DNA of 64,000 nucleotides from Thermoproteota archaeon (GTDB lineage Archaea > Thermoproteota > Thermoprotei_A > Sulfolobales > Desulfurococcaceae), in the NCBI GenBank assembly GCA_030550615.1, contig JAUQPA010000003.1, forward strand, positions 1-64,000, read 5' to 3'. Shown here one piece after another: positions 38,530-48,365 of this stretch (positions within the stretch are counted from its first letter, which is position 1; every line of letters starts with the position of its first letter). Below the pieces are notes generated by a model. It did not search any database, was not told the DNA's origin, and saw only the letters and a list, made by a program, of their open reading frames with translations. A program made the translations under genes and the position numbers.

Positions 38530-41500
38530 TTACTTAGGTGCTACTGATTTTCTTATAGTGTTGTACGCTAGTAGAGCGAAGATCATTGCTAACAATGCGA
38601 ATACTAATGCTAAGACACCTACGTACATTCCATTGGTTGCTGTTCCACCAACGTTATCTACTTTGCTTGATACAGCATCTACTTTTCCAGATACAGCATT
38701 AACAGCGTTCCCGACATTGGCTACTGCAGTTTTCACATCACTTGTAGCTGTGTCAACTTTTCTGGACAAATCATCTAGCTTGCTTGACAAGGCGTTGATG
38801 CTGTTAACAGCTCCAGCTAGTTGTGATGCGAGTGAATCTAGTTTTGTAACAACATTATCTAGTTTCTCGATTTTAATTCCTATCATTGTTACATTGTCAT
38901 ATATTACTGTAACTTTGTCTAAGATGGCATCGACTTTTCCTGCAACTGCTAGTATTGAGCCGCTTAGATCGCTTCTAACCGATGCTAATGCACTATTGAT
39001 CGTAGTTACAGCTGTATCGACTTTTGAACCTACAGCTGCTACAGTGCTGTTAACGCTTACGACAGCTGATTTAACATCACTTATTGCTGTTAGTACTTTA
39101 TCTATATCGCTCTTAGATGCAAGTGTTCCCAGCGCTGTGTTTATCTGGTTCGCAAGCTGCGTCATGGTGGTGTTTATGAACGTCTGCATGTTGCTTAATC
39201 CAGTGTTCACAGTAGTGATTACTTTGTTTACATCATTAACTGTTGCTACGAACGTCAAGTTGTTAACAACGTATATGAATCCTGGGTCTGATAGCAGTGG
39301 TGTTGCTCCATCATAGTAGCCTAGTCTAATCTCATATTTACCAGGTTGCATCACTGGGAATAGTATCGCTGGGTATATGTCTTGACCAGCGAACTTACCT
39401 CCAACTAGTATACCTTTCTCATCAACACTCCAGTACCTTACGTTAGCTAGTATCATTCTCATAGCATCAGTCATGTTGACTATTACAGCGTCCATTGTTA
39501 TACCTGGTTTGAATCCTGTTCCAATAACTCTCACTATACCTGAACCAACCAGTATTGGTAATATTGCTCTTCCACTTGTTAAGTTACTGTCGAGCGTTAC
39601 TAGCAATAGCTTTGGAACAACCTCAACGTAGTTGATTGTCGTGTTCTTCTCCCATACAGCTATTATTTCACCAGCTACGCTCGTCACTATTCTCACAACG
39701 TATGTTCCCTGGGGTATTGATGGCACTAGGAACTTGAATGTCAATATGCCTTGTGCATCGGCTACAGGCGCGCTTGGGAACCATAAGTCACTCCTTACTT
39801 CACTTGCTCCCAAGTATACTTTCAATAATTTCTCTCCTGGTTGTAGACCATACACTGTTACTCTAACGTAGTCACCTATGTAGTCGCAGTCGCCTGTGTA
39901 GACTACACACACATCACAGAACGTCTTACCCTCATATACTGCGCATGGACATGCATCTATGTGTGTATCATAGTAGCTTGCAGATACTTTGTTTGTTTCA
40001 GGCCTTAATTCAACTATGAATACTGCCTTAGCTCCAATGACAATGGCAACGCTGTACTCGTACGTTCTTGAATCAATTCCATGTATGTAGTGAGCACCCC
40101 ACGTTGTATCCTTGGGTATTGTTACAACGAACGTTACGTTGCCATCCTTTCCTACCTCGCCAGACCATAGCGGTGTTATTTTGTCCAGTGTCACAACTAA
40201 GATGTTTGATACATTATACCAGTAGTATCCTGGAGAGTAGCCGAACGCTACTATTGTTATATTCGCACCCGGCATTACTGCACCTGGATATGATCTATAT
40301 AGCGTTCCATCTACTAGGAACAGTAGAATTGGCCTCACTAGGTAATATGCATTCCTGAACTCGTACGCTGTTTCGGGTTGAGTAACAGTGACACTCAGTG
40401 ATGTGGCATTGGTTTGAGCATCGTAAGCCCAGTTAACCTCGTAAGTTAACCCATTATGCGTGAACTTCCATGCCGGTGCTTTAACAGTTGTTCCATTTAC
40501 CGTTAAGTTCGCTGTAGTGTATGTTACACTTGAACCAGACGGCGTGTGAACGATCGTTACTAATCCTCCGGTTATCTGGAACCTGTACTCCTGTAGCACT
40601 AGTAATATTTGGTTAGCGTATTCATAGAATGTTGCATTGAACCTGTATTTACCAGCTGGTTCTGGAGTTGTGCTGTAGTTTCCGGTTAAGTTGAATTGCA
40701 CAAATGAGACATTAGCTCCTATGGTTGCATTGTATGTTGTTTTCACAGTAGTATTGAACAAAGTTTTCCATGGAGTTTCTGTTGTGTTATATAGTGCGAA
40801 TTGGACGTAGTTTCCAGTTTCGTTTACTATTAAGTTGGCTGATAATCTATAAGTTTTTGCTCCATCGGTTATATCTACGCTCAACACATCATTCTTGTTT
40901 ACTGATTGCGTTGTAACAGTAGTGACGTATCCTGATGTACCGTTAATTTGTGATGTTGCATTTACATATCCTGTGAGATCTGGTATGTTGAATTTTGATA
41001 AATCAACGGCTACCCATCCGGTTGCACCGAGTCCTATTGTGCTCGTATTACTTAACGTCTGAGGTTGAGGAGCCAAATATACTATTGGTATGTATAATCC
41101 AGCAGTCATGTTCGTTGGCCTTGCACTCAACAGGTCACTTACAGTGAAGTATCCATTGCTATCCGTGTTAACGTTGGTTAATGGGAAATCGTAGTAGACG
41201 TTAGTGAAGTTCAGGTTCCATAGCCTTATTCTAGTTACTCTCGAGTTCGCTGGGAACCCGTAGCCAACGACATTAATTGTATCATTGCCTATGTCAGCTC
41301 CAGGTGTATAAATGTATATACCGTGTCCAGCTGGCTCAGCACCGGGGTTGATAACAACTTGTGGTCTAATGGTTAAAGTAGTTGTTCCAAAGTACTCTGG
41401 TGGAACTCCATATTCTTCTGTTGTGAAATTAACTGTGTATACTCCTGCCGGGATCCCGCTGCCAGTTATATTCAGGAGATTTATAGTGGTTGTCACTACT

Positions 41501-42087
41501 CCTTTGTCATCCGCCGGTAAGTTGACTGGAATCGTATACGAATTGATGAGAATAGATGTGACAGTTATATTAGTTGGTACACCGTATACTGTGGCAGTAA
41601 CGTTTAATAGATTTCCTCTAGCATCAACTATTGTTGTAACAGATGGTGTTACCTCGATCATCGGTAGTACACTTAGGAGTTTACTATCTACTACAGTTGT
41701 CCCAAGAATGAGCGAGACATTCAATATTCCGGCAGCTCGTGTTAATCCCGGTAGCTCCTTTGGTAATACAAGTGTTACATTAACGTATCCTGGCTCAGCT
41801 GGCCTAAATGATTGAGTTGCATAAACTATGCTTGTATTAAATGTATTCACTACTCTAATAGTGAACGTAGTTACGTAAGGCGTGAATACTTCAACTGTTA
41901 TAGTGCTACCTGGATAAACCGAGATGGTACCTAGCTCCTCGACGAATATTCCTCCATATATGTTAGTTATTTCTGGATTTGCCTGCGCTGTAACTACTGG
42001 GAGTATTTGTAACAGCGGTGTTACTAGTGGTAATACTAGGGCAATTAAGACTAATGTAGATGTTATGGATTTATAATTCATACTCAT
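38530..42087 (-). CDS. S-layer-like surface protein with C-terminal coiled coil and TM anchor
   Basis: N-terminal signal peptide, Thr/Asn-rich beta-type domains, long coiled-coil region, C-terminal GMYVGVLALVFALLAMIFALLAY. Confidence 0.75.
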   Translation of the reverse strand: MSMNYKSITSTLVLIALVLPLVTPLLQILPVVTAQANPEITNIYGGIFVEELGTISVYPGSTITVEVFTPYVTTFTIRVVNTFNTSIVYATQSFRPAEPGYVNVTLVLPKELPGLTRAAGILNVSLILGTTVVDSKLLSVLPMIEVTPSVTTIVDARGNLLNVTATVYGVPTNITVTSILINSYTIPVNLPADDKGVVTTTINLLNITGSGIPAGVYTVNFTTEEYGVPPEYFGTTTLTIRPQVVINPGAEPAGHGIYIYTPGADIGNDTINVVGYGFPANSRVTRIRLWNLNFTNVYYDFPLTNVNTDSNGYFTVSDLLSARPTNMTAGLYIPIVYLAPQPQTLSNTSTIGLGATGWVAVDLSKFNIPDLTGYVNATSQINGTSGYVTTVTTQSVNKNDVLSVDITDGAKTYRLSANLIVNETGNYVQFALYNTTETPWKTLFNTTVKTTYNATIGANVSFVQFNLTGNYSTTPEPAGKYRFNATFYEYANQILLVLQEYRFQITGGLVTIVHTPSGSSVTYTTANLTVNGTTVKAPAWKFTHNGLTYEVNWAYDAQTNATSLSVTVTQPETAYEFRNAYYLVRPILLFLVDGTLYRSYPGAVMPGANITIVAFGYSPGYYWYNVSNILVVTLDKITPLWSGEVGKDGNVTFVVTIPKDTTWGAHYIHGIDSRTYEYSVAIVIGAKAVFIVELRPETNKVSASYYDTHIDACPCAVYEGKTFCDVCVVYTGDCDYIGDYVRVTVYGLQPGEKLLKVYLGASEVRSDLWFPSAPVADAQGILTFKFLVPSIPQGTYVVRIVTSVAGEIIAVWEKNTTINYVEVVPKLLLVTLDSNLTSGRAILPILVGSGIVRVIGTGFKPGITMDAVIVNMTDAMRMILANVRYWSVDEKGILVGGKFAGQDIYPAILFPVMQPGKYEIRLGYYDGATPLLSDPGFIYVVNNLTFVATVNDVNKVITTVNTGLSNMQTFINTTMTQLANQINTALGTLASKSDIDKVLTAISDVKSAVVSVNSTVAAVGSKVDTAVTTINSALASVRSDLSGSILAVAGKVDAILDKVTVIYDNVTMIGIKIEKLDNVVTKLDSLASQLAGAVNSINALSSKLDDLSRKVDTATSDVKTAVANVGNAVNAVSGKVDAVSSKVDNVGGTATNGMYVGVLALVFALLAMIFALLAYNTIRKSVAPK

Positions 42088-42145
42088 ACCTCACCTTCGA
42101 ATAACTCCATATTACCTGGGTTGTTTTTAATGCTTGTGTCTACAA

Positions 42146-42176
42146 GTGTGCATACCTTGTGTATATATTTGCACAC
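42146..42176. promoter_or_regulatory. dyad over the S-layer promoter
   Basis: GTGTGCA-17 nt-TGCACAC overlapping AAATATATAC TATA box; CTTGTGT repeats at 42133 and 42156. Confidence 0.45.
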
Positions 42177-42264
42177 ACTACAAATCGATCCACACGAACA
42201 GCTTTTACAAAGTATTAGTTAAGTATATTTAAAAACAAGAGTTTAATTTAATTGGGTAACTAAG

Positions 42265-42852
42265 ATGTCGCGTGAAACAAGGAGAAGGTTTGTTCCTTTA
42301 CCGGAGACGCTTATCGAGGAGGCAATTAAGGTCTCCGAGAGAGTTGGCATGCCGTACCTTGTTTTAATCGAGAAGATTCTCGAGTCTAATCTCAGCATTA
42401 TGAAGTATAAGCCGACGATACTGAAGGCTCTTCTAGTAGCCGACGCCATAGATGATCTCAGGAGGCTTGGAGCAGTGCTATTACCTTGGAGCGTGGTTAA
42501 ATCAGTACTTAACTCTATGAGTGAAGAAGAGTTTCAAGCACTAATAGGTGAAATGGGGAGAGTGAGCTTGTGGTTTGGGGAGTTATCGAGAGTTAAACAT
42601 GGATCTAGTCCAAGCATGTATGAAGCGGCTTTATCAGCGTTCATGTCAAGCGCTCTCGTAGATGTTATACAGGAAGGGGAGAATATCTATAGATATGTTG
42701 TGACGTTTCTAGATCAGTCCCCGAGAATAATTAACTTAGCCGAGGCTATAGCAATAAACCTCGCCAAAGGCTTCAACTTAAATATTCTAGATGTTAAGAA
42801 AGGAGATAATACCTTAAGCATAAGGGTGACAGGGTTCTTTGAGAAAGAGTAG
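42265..42852 (+). CDS. RHH-like DNA-binding regulator
   Basis: N-terminal RRRFVPLPETLIEEAIKVSERVGMPYLVLIEKILE resembles ribbon-helix-helix. Confidence 0.55.
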   Translation: MSRETRRRFVPLPETLIEEAIKVSERVGMPYLVLIEKILESNLSIMKYKPTILKALLVADAIDDLRRLGAVLLPWSVVKSVLNSMSEEEFQALIGEMGRVSLWFGELSRVKHGSSPSMYEAALSAFMSSALVDVIQEGENIYRYVVTFLDQSPRIINLAEAIAINLAKGFNLNILDVKKGDNTLSIRVTGFFEKE

Positions 42853-43345
42853 GAAAACCATAGGCATAGATGCTGAATACGTTGAGTTACTGAAAAACAT
42901 TGCTAGAAAGAGAGGCATGAGTATTGCATCATATTTGAGAAGGTTAATAGATGAAGCAGTTAAAGTAGAGGAACTAGGTTACTTTGCCCCAAGAGCATTA
43001 TCGGAGAAGAAAGCGGAGATCCTTCTCTCCAAGTTGGGGTTTACATATACAATACCGGACTTATTGAAAAACGAAATCGGCGACGATGAGTTATTAACAA
43101 GAGGGTTAAATATGGGTAGAGCTCTTATAGAGCTCGGGGTGGATCCCGTCGAAGTAGTGGAATTAATAGGAATAAGCAATCAACTCATAGCTACTCAAGG
43201 AGAAAACATTATAATACTGCCGCAACACGAAGACTATAAGCGTAAATTATCTACTTTGCTAAAGGGAATAGCCAAGGGAGCTGGATTAAGCGTTGTTGAA
43301 TCAGGAGAAGTAGCGATAATTCAGCCATTTAAGAAGATGGTTTAA
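42839..43345 (+). CDS. RHH/CopG-like regulator, possible paralogue of preceding gene
   Basis: RKTIGIDAEYVELLKNIARKRGMSIASYLRRLIDEAV. Confidence 0.65.
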   Translation: MRKSRKTIGIDAEYVELLKNIARKRGMSIASYLRRLIDEAVKVEELGYFAPRALSEKKAEILLSKLGFTYTIPDLLKNEIGDDELLTRGLNMGRALIELGVDPVEVVELIGISNQLIATQGENIIILPQHEDYKRKLSTLLKGIAKGAGLSVVESGEVAIIQPFKKMV

Positions 43346-43454
43346 CATCTCGGTTCTTCCTGAATTAATTAATGCACAGATTCCGTGAATCGTTTATTCA
43401 TAGCTAATTTGATCTGTGGTTGTAAATCTTCATCGATAAATTTAATAGTCCTTA

Positions 43455-44225
43455 ATGACTGTTTATACTATAACAGAGTTATTGGGTGCCATTATGCCTC
43501 TACTAGAGCTAAGGGATTTAAGTGTATGCGTTGAAGAAAAGAAAATTATCGAAAACCTGTCTTTAGTTGTTGAGCCCGGTGAAATACATGTTATAATGGG
43601 CCCTAATGGCAGTGGCAAATCAACACTGCTTTCAGCTATCATGGGGTTGAAGACGCCTACTATTTGCGGAGGCAAGATATACTTCGAGGGGAAAGACATA
43701 ACTAACTTACCTAGCTACGAGAGGGCCAAGCTAGGTATTTCCCTAGCTCACCAATATCCACCTGAAATAAAAGGCGTTAAACTAAGAGAAGTAGCTTCAG
43801 CCATGGTTAGGAAATACGGTTGCTCAGACTGCACGTTATTAGCTAAAATGCTTCTCGTAGAACAGTTCATGAACAGAGATTTATTCGTTGGTTTCAGTGG
43901 AGGAGAAAAGAAGAGAACCGAGTTATTCCTACTTATGTTACAGAATCCAAAGTTAGCTATGCTGGATGAACCAGACAGTGGAGTAGACGTGGAGAGCATC
44001 GAGCTTCTAGCAAGGTCCATTGAAACCCTCCGCTCCAGGAATACTGGTGTAATCCTCGTGACGCACCTGGGTGTAATAACGGAGAAACTTAGTAGAATAA
44101 ATAAAGTTCACTTACTAATACAAGGTAGAATAGTTTACAGTGGTTCACCGGATGAAGTATTACCTGTTATAATGAAGTTCGGGTACAGGAAAGGCTTAGA
44201 GGTATTAACCAGTAAAGGTGCATGA
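43455..44225 (+). CDS. sufC: Fe-S assembly ATPase SufC
   Basis: MGPNGSGKSTLLSAIMGL, FSGGEKKRTELFLLMLQNPKLAMLDEPDSGVDVES. Confidence 0.92.
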   Translation: MTVYTITELLGAIMPLLELRDLSVCVEEKKIIENLSLVVEPGEIHVIMGPNGSGKSTLLSAIMGLKTPTICGGKIYFEGKDITNLPSYERAKLGISLAHQYPPEIKGVKLREVASAMVRKYGCSDCTLLAKMLLVEQFMNRDLFVGFSGGEKKRTELFLLMLQNPKLAMLDEPDSGVDVESIELLARSIETLRSRNTGVILVTHLGVITEKLSRINKVHLLIQGRIVYSGSPDEVLPVIMKFGYRKGLEVLTSKGA

Positions 44226-44228
44226 GAT

Positions 44229-45431
44229 ATGAATATTAGTGAAGTAGAAAAAGCTCTCATTAAACCAGCTCTATACGGACCCGATATTGATTTATCGAAG
44301 TACAAGCTGGAAGAAGCCGTTGTAGAGGAGGCACGTGACGTTGACCCAGGCGTTGCATCAGCTGCTCCGCGAGTAGGATTAGAACCCGGTAAACTAATGT
44401 ATGTTCAATCTAATGAAAGAGCATTATACACGGCAATGGCGAGGGCTTTATCTAAATACGGCGTAATAGTAGCTCCTACGAGGGAGGGTCTTGAGAAAAA
44501 ACCTTTGGCAAAGGAGCTTGCATGGAGACTAGTGAACCCGGCTAGCGATAAATACACTGCTTCAGCTTACCTATATGGCGGCGAAGTAGGCTACTTCATA
44601 TATGTTCCGCCATATACAAAGGTTCCAATGCCTGTTTACACATGCTTAGCCATAACTACCAATAACACAGTGCAGTTCGCACATAACATTGTATATGTAG
44701 ATGAAGGAGCTGAAGTAAACCTGGTTACCGGCTGCGCAATACCGCATGGTATTAAAGACGGGGTACACGTTGGTATATCAGAGTTCTACGTTGCAAGAAA
44801 CGCGAAGTTGACTTTTACAATGATCCACGCGTGGGCGGAGGGTCTCCATGTTAGACCAAGAACAGCTGTTAGAGTAGAAGAGGGCGGGGAATACGTTAGC
44901 TACTACGTGACCTACAGCCCGGTTGCATCTATACAAACATACCCCACAGTTTATTTAAAGAAGAATGCTAAAGCATACCTAGCTTCAATAATTGCCTCAA
45001 GCAAAAAAGGCGTGTATGATATTGGTGCACGCAGCATACTCGAGGAGCCTGGAGCTTCAACCGAGAACATATCTAGAGTTGTAGCTAAAGATGAATCAAG
45101 CGTATACGCTAGGGCCGAGATCGAAGCTATCGAATCAGATACTAAGGGCCACATAGAGTGCCTTGGATTACTGCTTTCGCCTAGAGCAGTAGTATCTTCA
45201 ATACCAATTATTACATCGAGAAAGCAGGGAGCAGTGTTGAGTCACGAAGCAGCAATAGGTCTCATAGCTCAAAAAGAAATAGATTACTTAATGAGCAAAG
45301 GATTCAGCGAAGACGAGGCCAAGGCGGTGTTAATAAGGGGATTCATGAATATCGATGCGCCAATACCACCTAGCATCAAGAAACAGGTAGATCAAATACT
45401 CGATATTGTTACCAAGTACGCTGTTGGTTAA
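44229..45431 (+). CDS. SufB/SufD family Fe-S assembly protein
   Basis: Beta-helix SufBD sequence; SHEAAIGLIAQKEIDYLMSKGFSEDEAKAVLIRGFM. Confidence 0.9.
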   Translation: MNISEVEKALIKPALYGPDIDLSKYKLEEAVVEEARDVDPGVASAAPRVGLEPGKLMYVQSNERALYTAMARALSKYGVIVAPTREGLEKKPLAKELAWRLVNPASDKYTASAYLYGGEVGYFIYVPPYTKVPMPVYTCLAITTNNTVQFAHNIVYVDEGAEVNLVTGCAIPHGIKDGVHVGISEFYVARNAKLTFTMIHAWAEGLHVRPRTAVRVEEGGEYVSYYVTYSPVASIQTYPTVYLKKNAKAYLASIIASSKKGVYDIGARSILEEPGASTENISRVVAKDESSVYARAEIEAIESDTKGHIECLGLLLSPRAVVSSIPIITSRKQGAVLSHEAAIGLIAQKEIDYLMSKGFSEDEAKAVLIRGFMNIDAPIPPSIKKQVDQILDIVTKYAVG

Positions 45432-45498
45432 AATATAGGCTTATTCCAATATGAAAGACCAATTATTAAAATGTGTTCTCGATGAGCAAAAAGCGGAT

Positions 45499-46878
45499 CT
45501 ACTTTGATTCAACCTGGGATGCTTCCTTCAACGCTACTCTAACCATGTAGAATAACACAGGTATTAGTATTAGCGCCATTGCCGCGGCTACGCCGTAAGC
45601 TATTATTTTTAATACATCAACTACTCCTACTATCTGTGAAAGTATCGCTGTTAAACCAATGTATATTACGATGAACACGAATACTGCTCCAATTAATGGT
45701 AGTACTCTAGCGAATGTGGGTGAAGATTCCTTGAGTACTTCTATTACGTTATCAACTACTATGACGCCTATGGCTATTATTAAAGATCCTATGATGAAAG
45801 CGTACACGTAATTACCCGGTAATGCTAGTATATTCAAAGCTATTGTTACGAATACCGCTACGAGACCAATTGCTATGAGGTTCTCGACAAGGTCTCCTAG
45901 TGCTTGATACTTCTCCTCTAATATTGCTTTGAGTATCTTACCAATATACTTGGATAGTATTATAATTAACGGTAAACCTAGAACAAGTATTACTAGTGCA
46001 CCAAATATTCTAGGTAGGTAAAACGTGATTGCTCCAAGAATATCTGCAGCTACACCCGTTGTAACAATCATTCCTAAACCAATAGTTATAGCTATTACCA
46101 CTATTAGTGCTTTAATAAGACCAGCTATTAACCCGGGAACATCGAAGCCTGTTGCTTTTAATGCTGCACCAATATCTGTTGCTTCAAGTGGTTTACCTAT
46201 TTTCTCTGTCGCTGTTTTCACCGCTTTACCAACAAGGTCTCCTATTATGTAACCCACTATGATGATTACTCCGGCTGCAAATGCTGCTGGCAGTGATGTT
46301 GTTAAATTTACTAGTAAATCCGATGCACTGAACATAACGGCTACTGCTAACCCCATTACGAATAACGCTAGTAATATTGTTAATATTGTTTGAAGTATCG
46401 CAGTAAATCCGTCTTTGTCGCCTAGGGATAATCCTATAAGCTTCGCCAAGTACTCGCCTGCTAGAGCAGCTAATGGTACACCTAGAACGAGTATTACTAC
46501 TCCGCCGAGTACACCAATTAATAAACTTATGAACGTAGCTATGAAGTTCACAGCGGGCCCTGTTAAACCAATTGCATTAATTGCGAGTAGAATAGATAGC
46601 GCTACTATAATACCCATAACTACCACGCCTATCACATCTCCTGGATTTACTTCGGCTTCCTCGAATTTCCGACCCACTGTTGTTTTCCGCGCAAATCTCC
46701 ACAGTGTTTTATCAAATATGAACCTGATAGCTTTGCGAGCAAGATACCCAATAGCGTAACCCAGCAGGATAATTAATAACGCGAGTATAATAGCTGGAAT
46801 AGCTGAAACTATGCTCACTAATACATTATTCAAAGCTTTAACAAGTTCCTCCACGATCATACGCTTAACCTCAACCAT
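45499..46878 (-). CDS. multi-TM protein, MscS/CmpX-like TM-helix repeat family
   Basis: Repeated LLIILLGYAIGYLARKAI-type helices. Confidence 0.6.
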   Translation of the reverse strand: MVEVKRMIVEELVKALNNVLVSIVSAIPAIILALLIILLGYAIGYLARKAIRFIFDKTLWRFARKTTVGRKFEEAEVNPGDVIGVVVMGIIVALSILLAINAIGLTGPAVNFIATFISLLIGVLGGVVILVLGVPLAALAGEYLAKLIGLSLGDKDGFTAILQTILTILLALFVMGLAVAVMFSASDLLVNLTTSLPAAFAAGVIIIVGYIIGDLVGKAVKTATEKIGKPLEATDIGAALKATGFDVPGLIAGLIKALIVVIAITIGLGMIVTTGVAADILGAITFYLPRIFGALVILVLGLPLIIILSKYIGKILKAILEEKYQALGDLVENLIAIGLVAVFVTIALNILALPGNYVYAFIIGSLIIAIGVIVVDNVIEVLKESSPTFARVLPLIGAVFVFIVIYIGLTAILSQIVGVVDVLKIIAYGVAAAMALILIPVLFYMVRVALKEASQVESK

Positions 46879-46935
46879 ACTTTAATTAAATACTACCTGG
46901 TTGTTAATATGTCTAATTCAAAATAATTTACTCAA

Positions 46936-47300
46936 ATGAAGAGACTACGTTGTATTATAACTGACCCCATTCTTGCCCTAAAGGACGAGGCTTTCGGGAT
47001 TGTAAACATCAACGAAGTGGAACCATGGTGCACCGTAGACGCAAGCTCGCGGTCTGCTCAAGCAGCCGGGCGCCCGGATTCAGGTGCATCTTATCGGTGG
47101 CGGGGAAACACTTCCTTTCTCACCTTCAACTAGTTTACTCTGCTCCCAGCATTCTTACTCGTGTCGTGCCCCGTTTCATAAGTTCTGCACAGACTCAGAT
47201 GTTCCGCAGCTAGTACAAGTATGTAGACCCCCTTCCGGGTTAATCTTTCTCCAGTTTTTCTGCACAGGGAAGCTTCAAAGCACCTTGAAGGAATAAGAGC
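46936..47300 (-). pseudogene. possible IS605-type TnpB remnant (very degraded)
   Basis: Minus-strand fragments HTCTSCGTSESVQ and GHDTSKNAGSRVN resemble a TnpB C-terminal Zn knuckle; no intact ORF. Confidence 0.2.
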
Positions 47301-47302
47301 AA

Positions 47303-47702
47303 ATGAGGGAATTTAGCATGTCACATTGTCCTGGATGCGGTAAAGAAGTGCCCCCTGAAGCTAACTATTGTCCTTCGTGTGGTGTAAAATTTAAAATAGA
47401 CGTGGATTTAATCCAGGAGGAGATAGCTGAAGCAAGGCATGAGGAACTCGTTGGCTACGCCATGGCTGATGGCTGGTTTAGGCACAGCTTTCATGATCAT
47501 AAGTGCTGTTTTGATAAGCATCGAAGAGAGAAGGTATGAGTGGACTGGCCCAATCCTTGTCGAGGTTGTGCGCAGACCCTTCTTTGAGTCAGCAATCGCA
47601 TTTTTGATTTTAGGAGTCCTTGTCATGGACGCTGGATTGATAATTGGACTATACTGTTATTGTAAACGTTTAAAACTTATGAGGCAGCGAAGAGGTAAAT
47701 GA
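47303..47702 (+). pseudogene. zinc-ribbon plus 2-TM protein, frameshifted
   Basis: ORF 47303 (CPGCGKEVPPEANYCPSCG) and ORF 47439 (two TM segments) overlap in different frames. Confidence 0.55.
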
Positions 47703-47729
47703 GATTAGACATATCTAGTTAAAGCTGAG

Positions 47730-48239
47730 TTGGTTCAAATGCCGATCAAGTTGATCAGGATTGATGACAGGTATATACACGGCCAAGTGACTATTGGCTG
47801 GGTGAGACACTACAATATCAACGAAATATGGGTTGTCGATGATAAAATAGCTAGAAACCCTGTTCTAAAGGAACTGCAAATAGCGCTTGCCCCTCCTAAC
47901 ACCACTGTCAGGGTATTCCATGTACAAGAGGCTATCGATGAGCTAAGAAAAGGCTCCGGGGATAGGCCAGGTGTCAATATCATGATCATAGTTTCCAATG
48001 CAAATGATTGTCTTAAAGTCGTAAAGGAAAGTGGTTTAAAAATAAATTGGGTTAATGCTGGTCAATCTGCTTGGAGACAGGGGCGTATAATAGTTGTCAA
48101 GAACTACGCCGTGGATCCAGCTGAGATCAATGCTTTCAAGGAAATGCGTAAAATGGGGATTAAGGTCATATATCAAATGCTACCAGATGAGCAACCCCAG
48201 GATTTTTATCAATTACTCCAGAAAAAAGGAGTCCTCTGA
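47730..48239 (+). CDS. PTS mannose/sorbose-family EIIB component
   Basis: LIRIDDRYIHGQVTIGWVRHYNINEIWVVDD with catalytic-site IHGQ. Confidence 0.9.
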   Translation: MVQMPIKLIRIDDRYIHGQVTIGWVRHYNINEIWVVDDKIARNPVLKELQIALAPPNTTVRVFHVQEAIDELRKGSGDRPGVNIMIIVSNANDCLKVVKESGLKINWVNAGQSAWRQGRIIVVKNYAVDPAEINAFKEMRKMGIKVIYQMLPDEQPQDFYQLLQKKGVL

Positions 48240-48365
48240 ACCACTTAACGAATACGTGATAAGTTGAACAATGTTTTTACAATCATTGCACGTTATGTTA
48301 TACATTAAAGAAAGTTTATTAAAAAGTTTATTAATCTAAAAATCTCTATATTAAACCTAGTCCTG

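Noticed and set aside
38513-39316. 267-aa plus-strand ORF opposite the S-layer gene
   Set aside because: Low-complexity translation that mirrors the coiled-coil coding strand; shadow ORF
41312-41815. 167-aa plus-strand ORF inside the S-layer gene
   Set aside because: Antisense shadow of a well-supported coding strand
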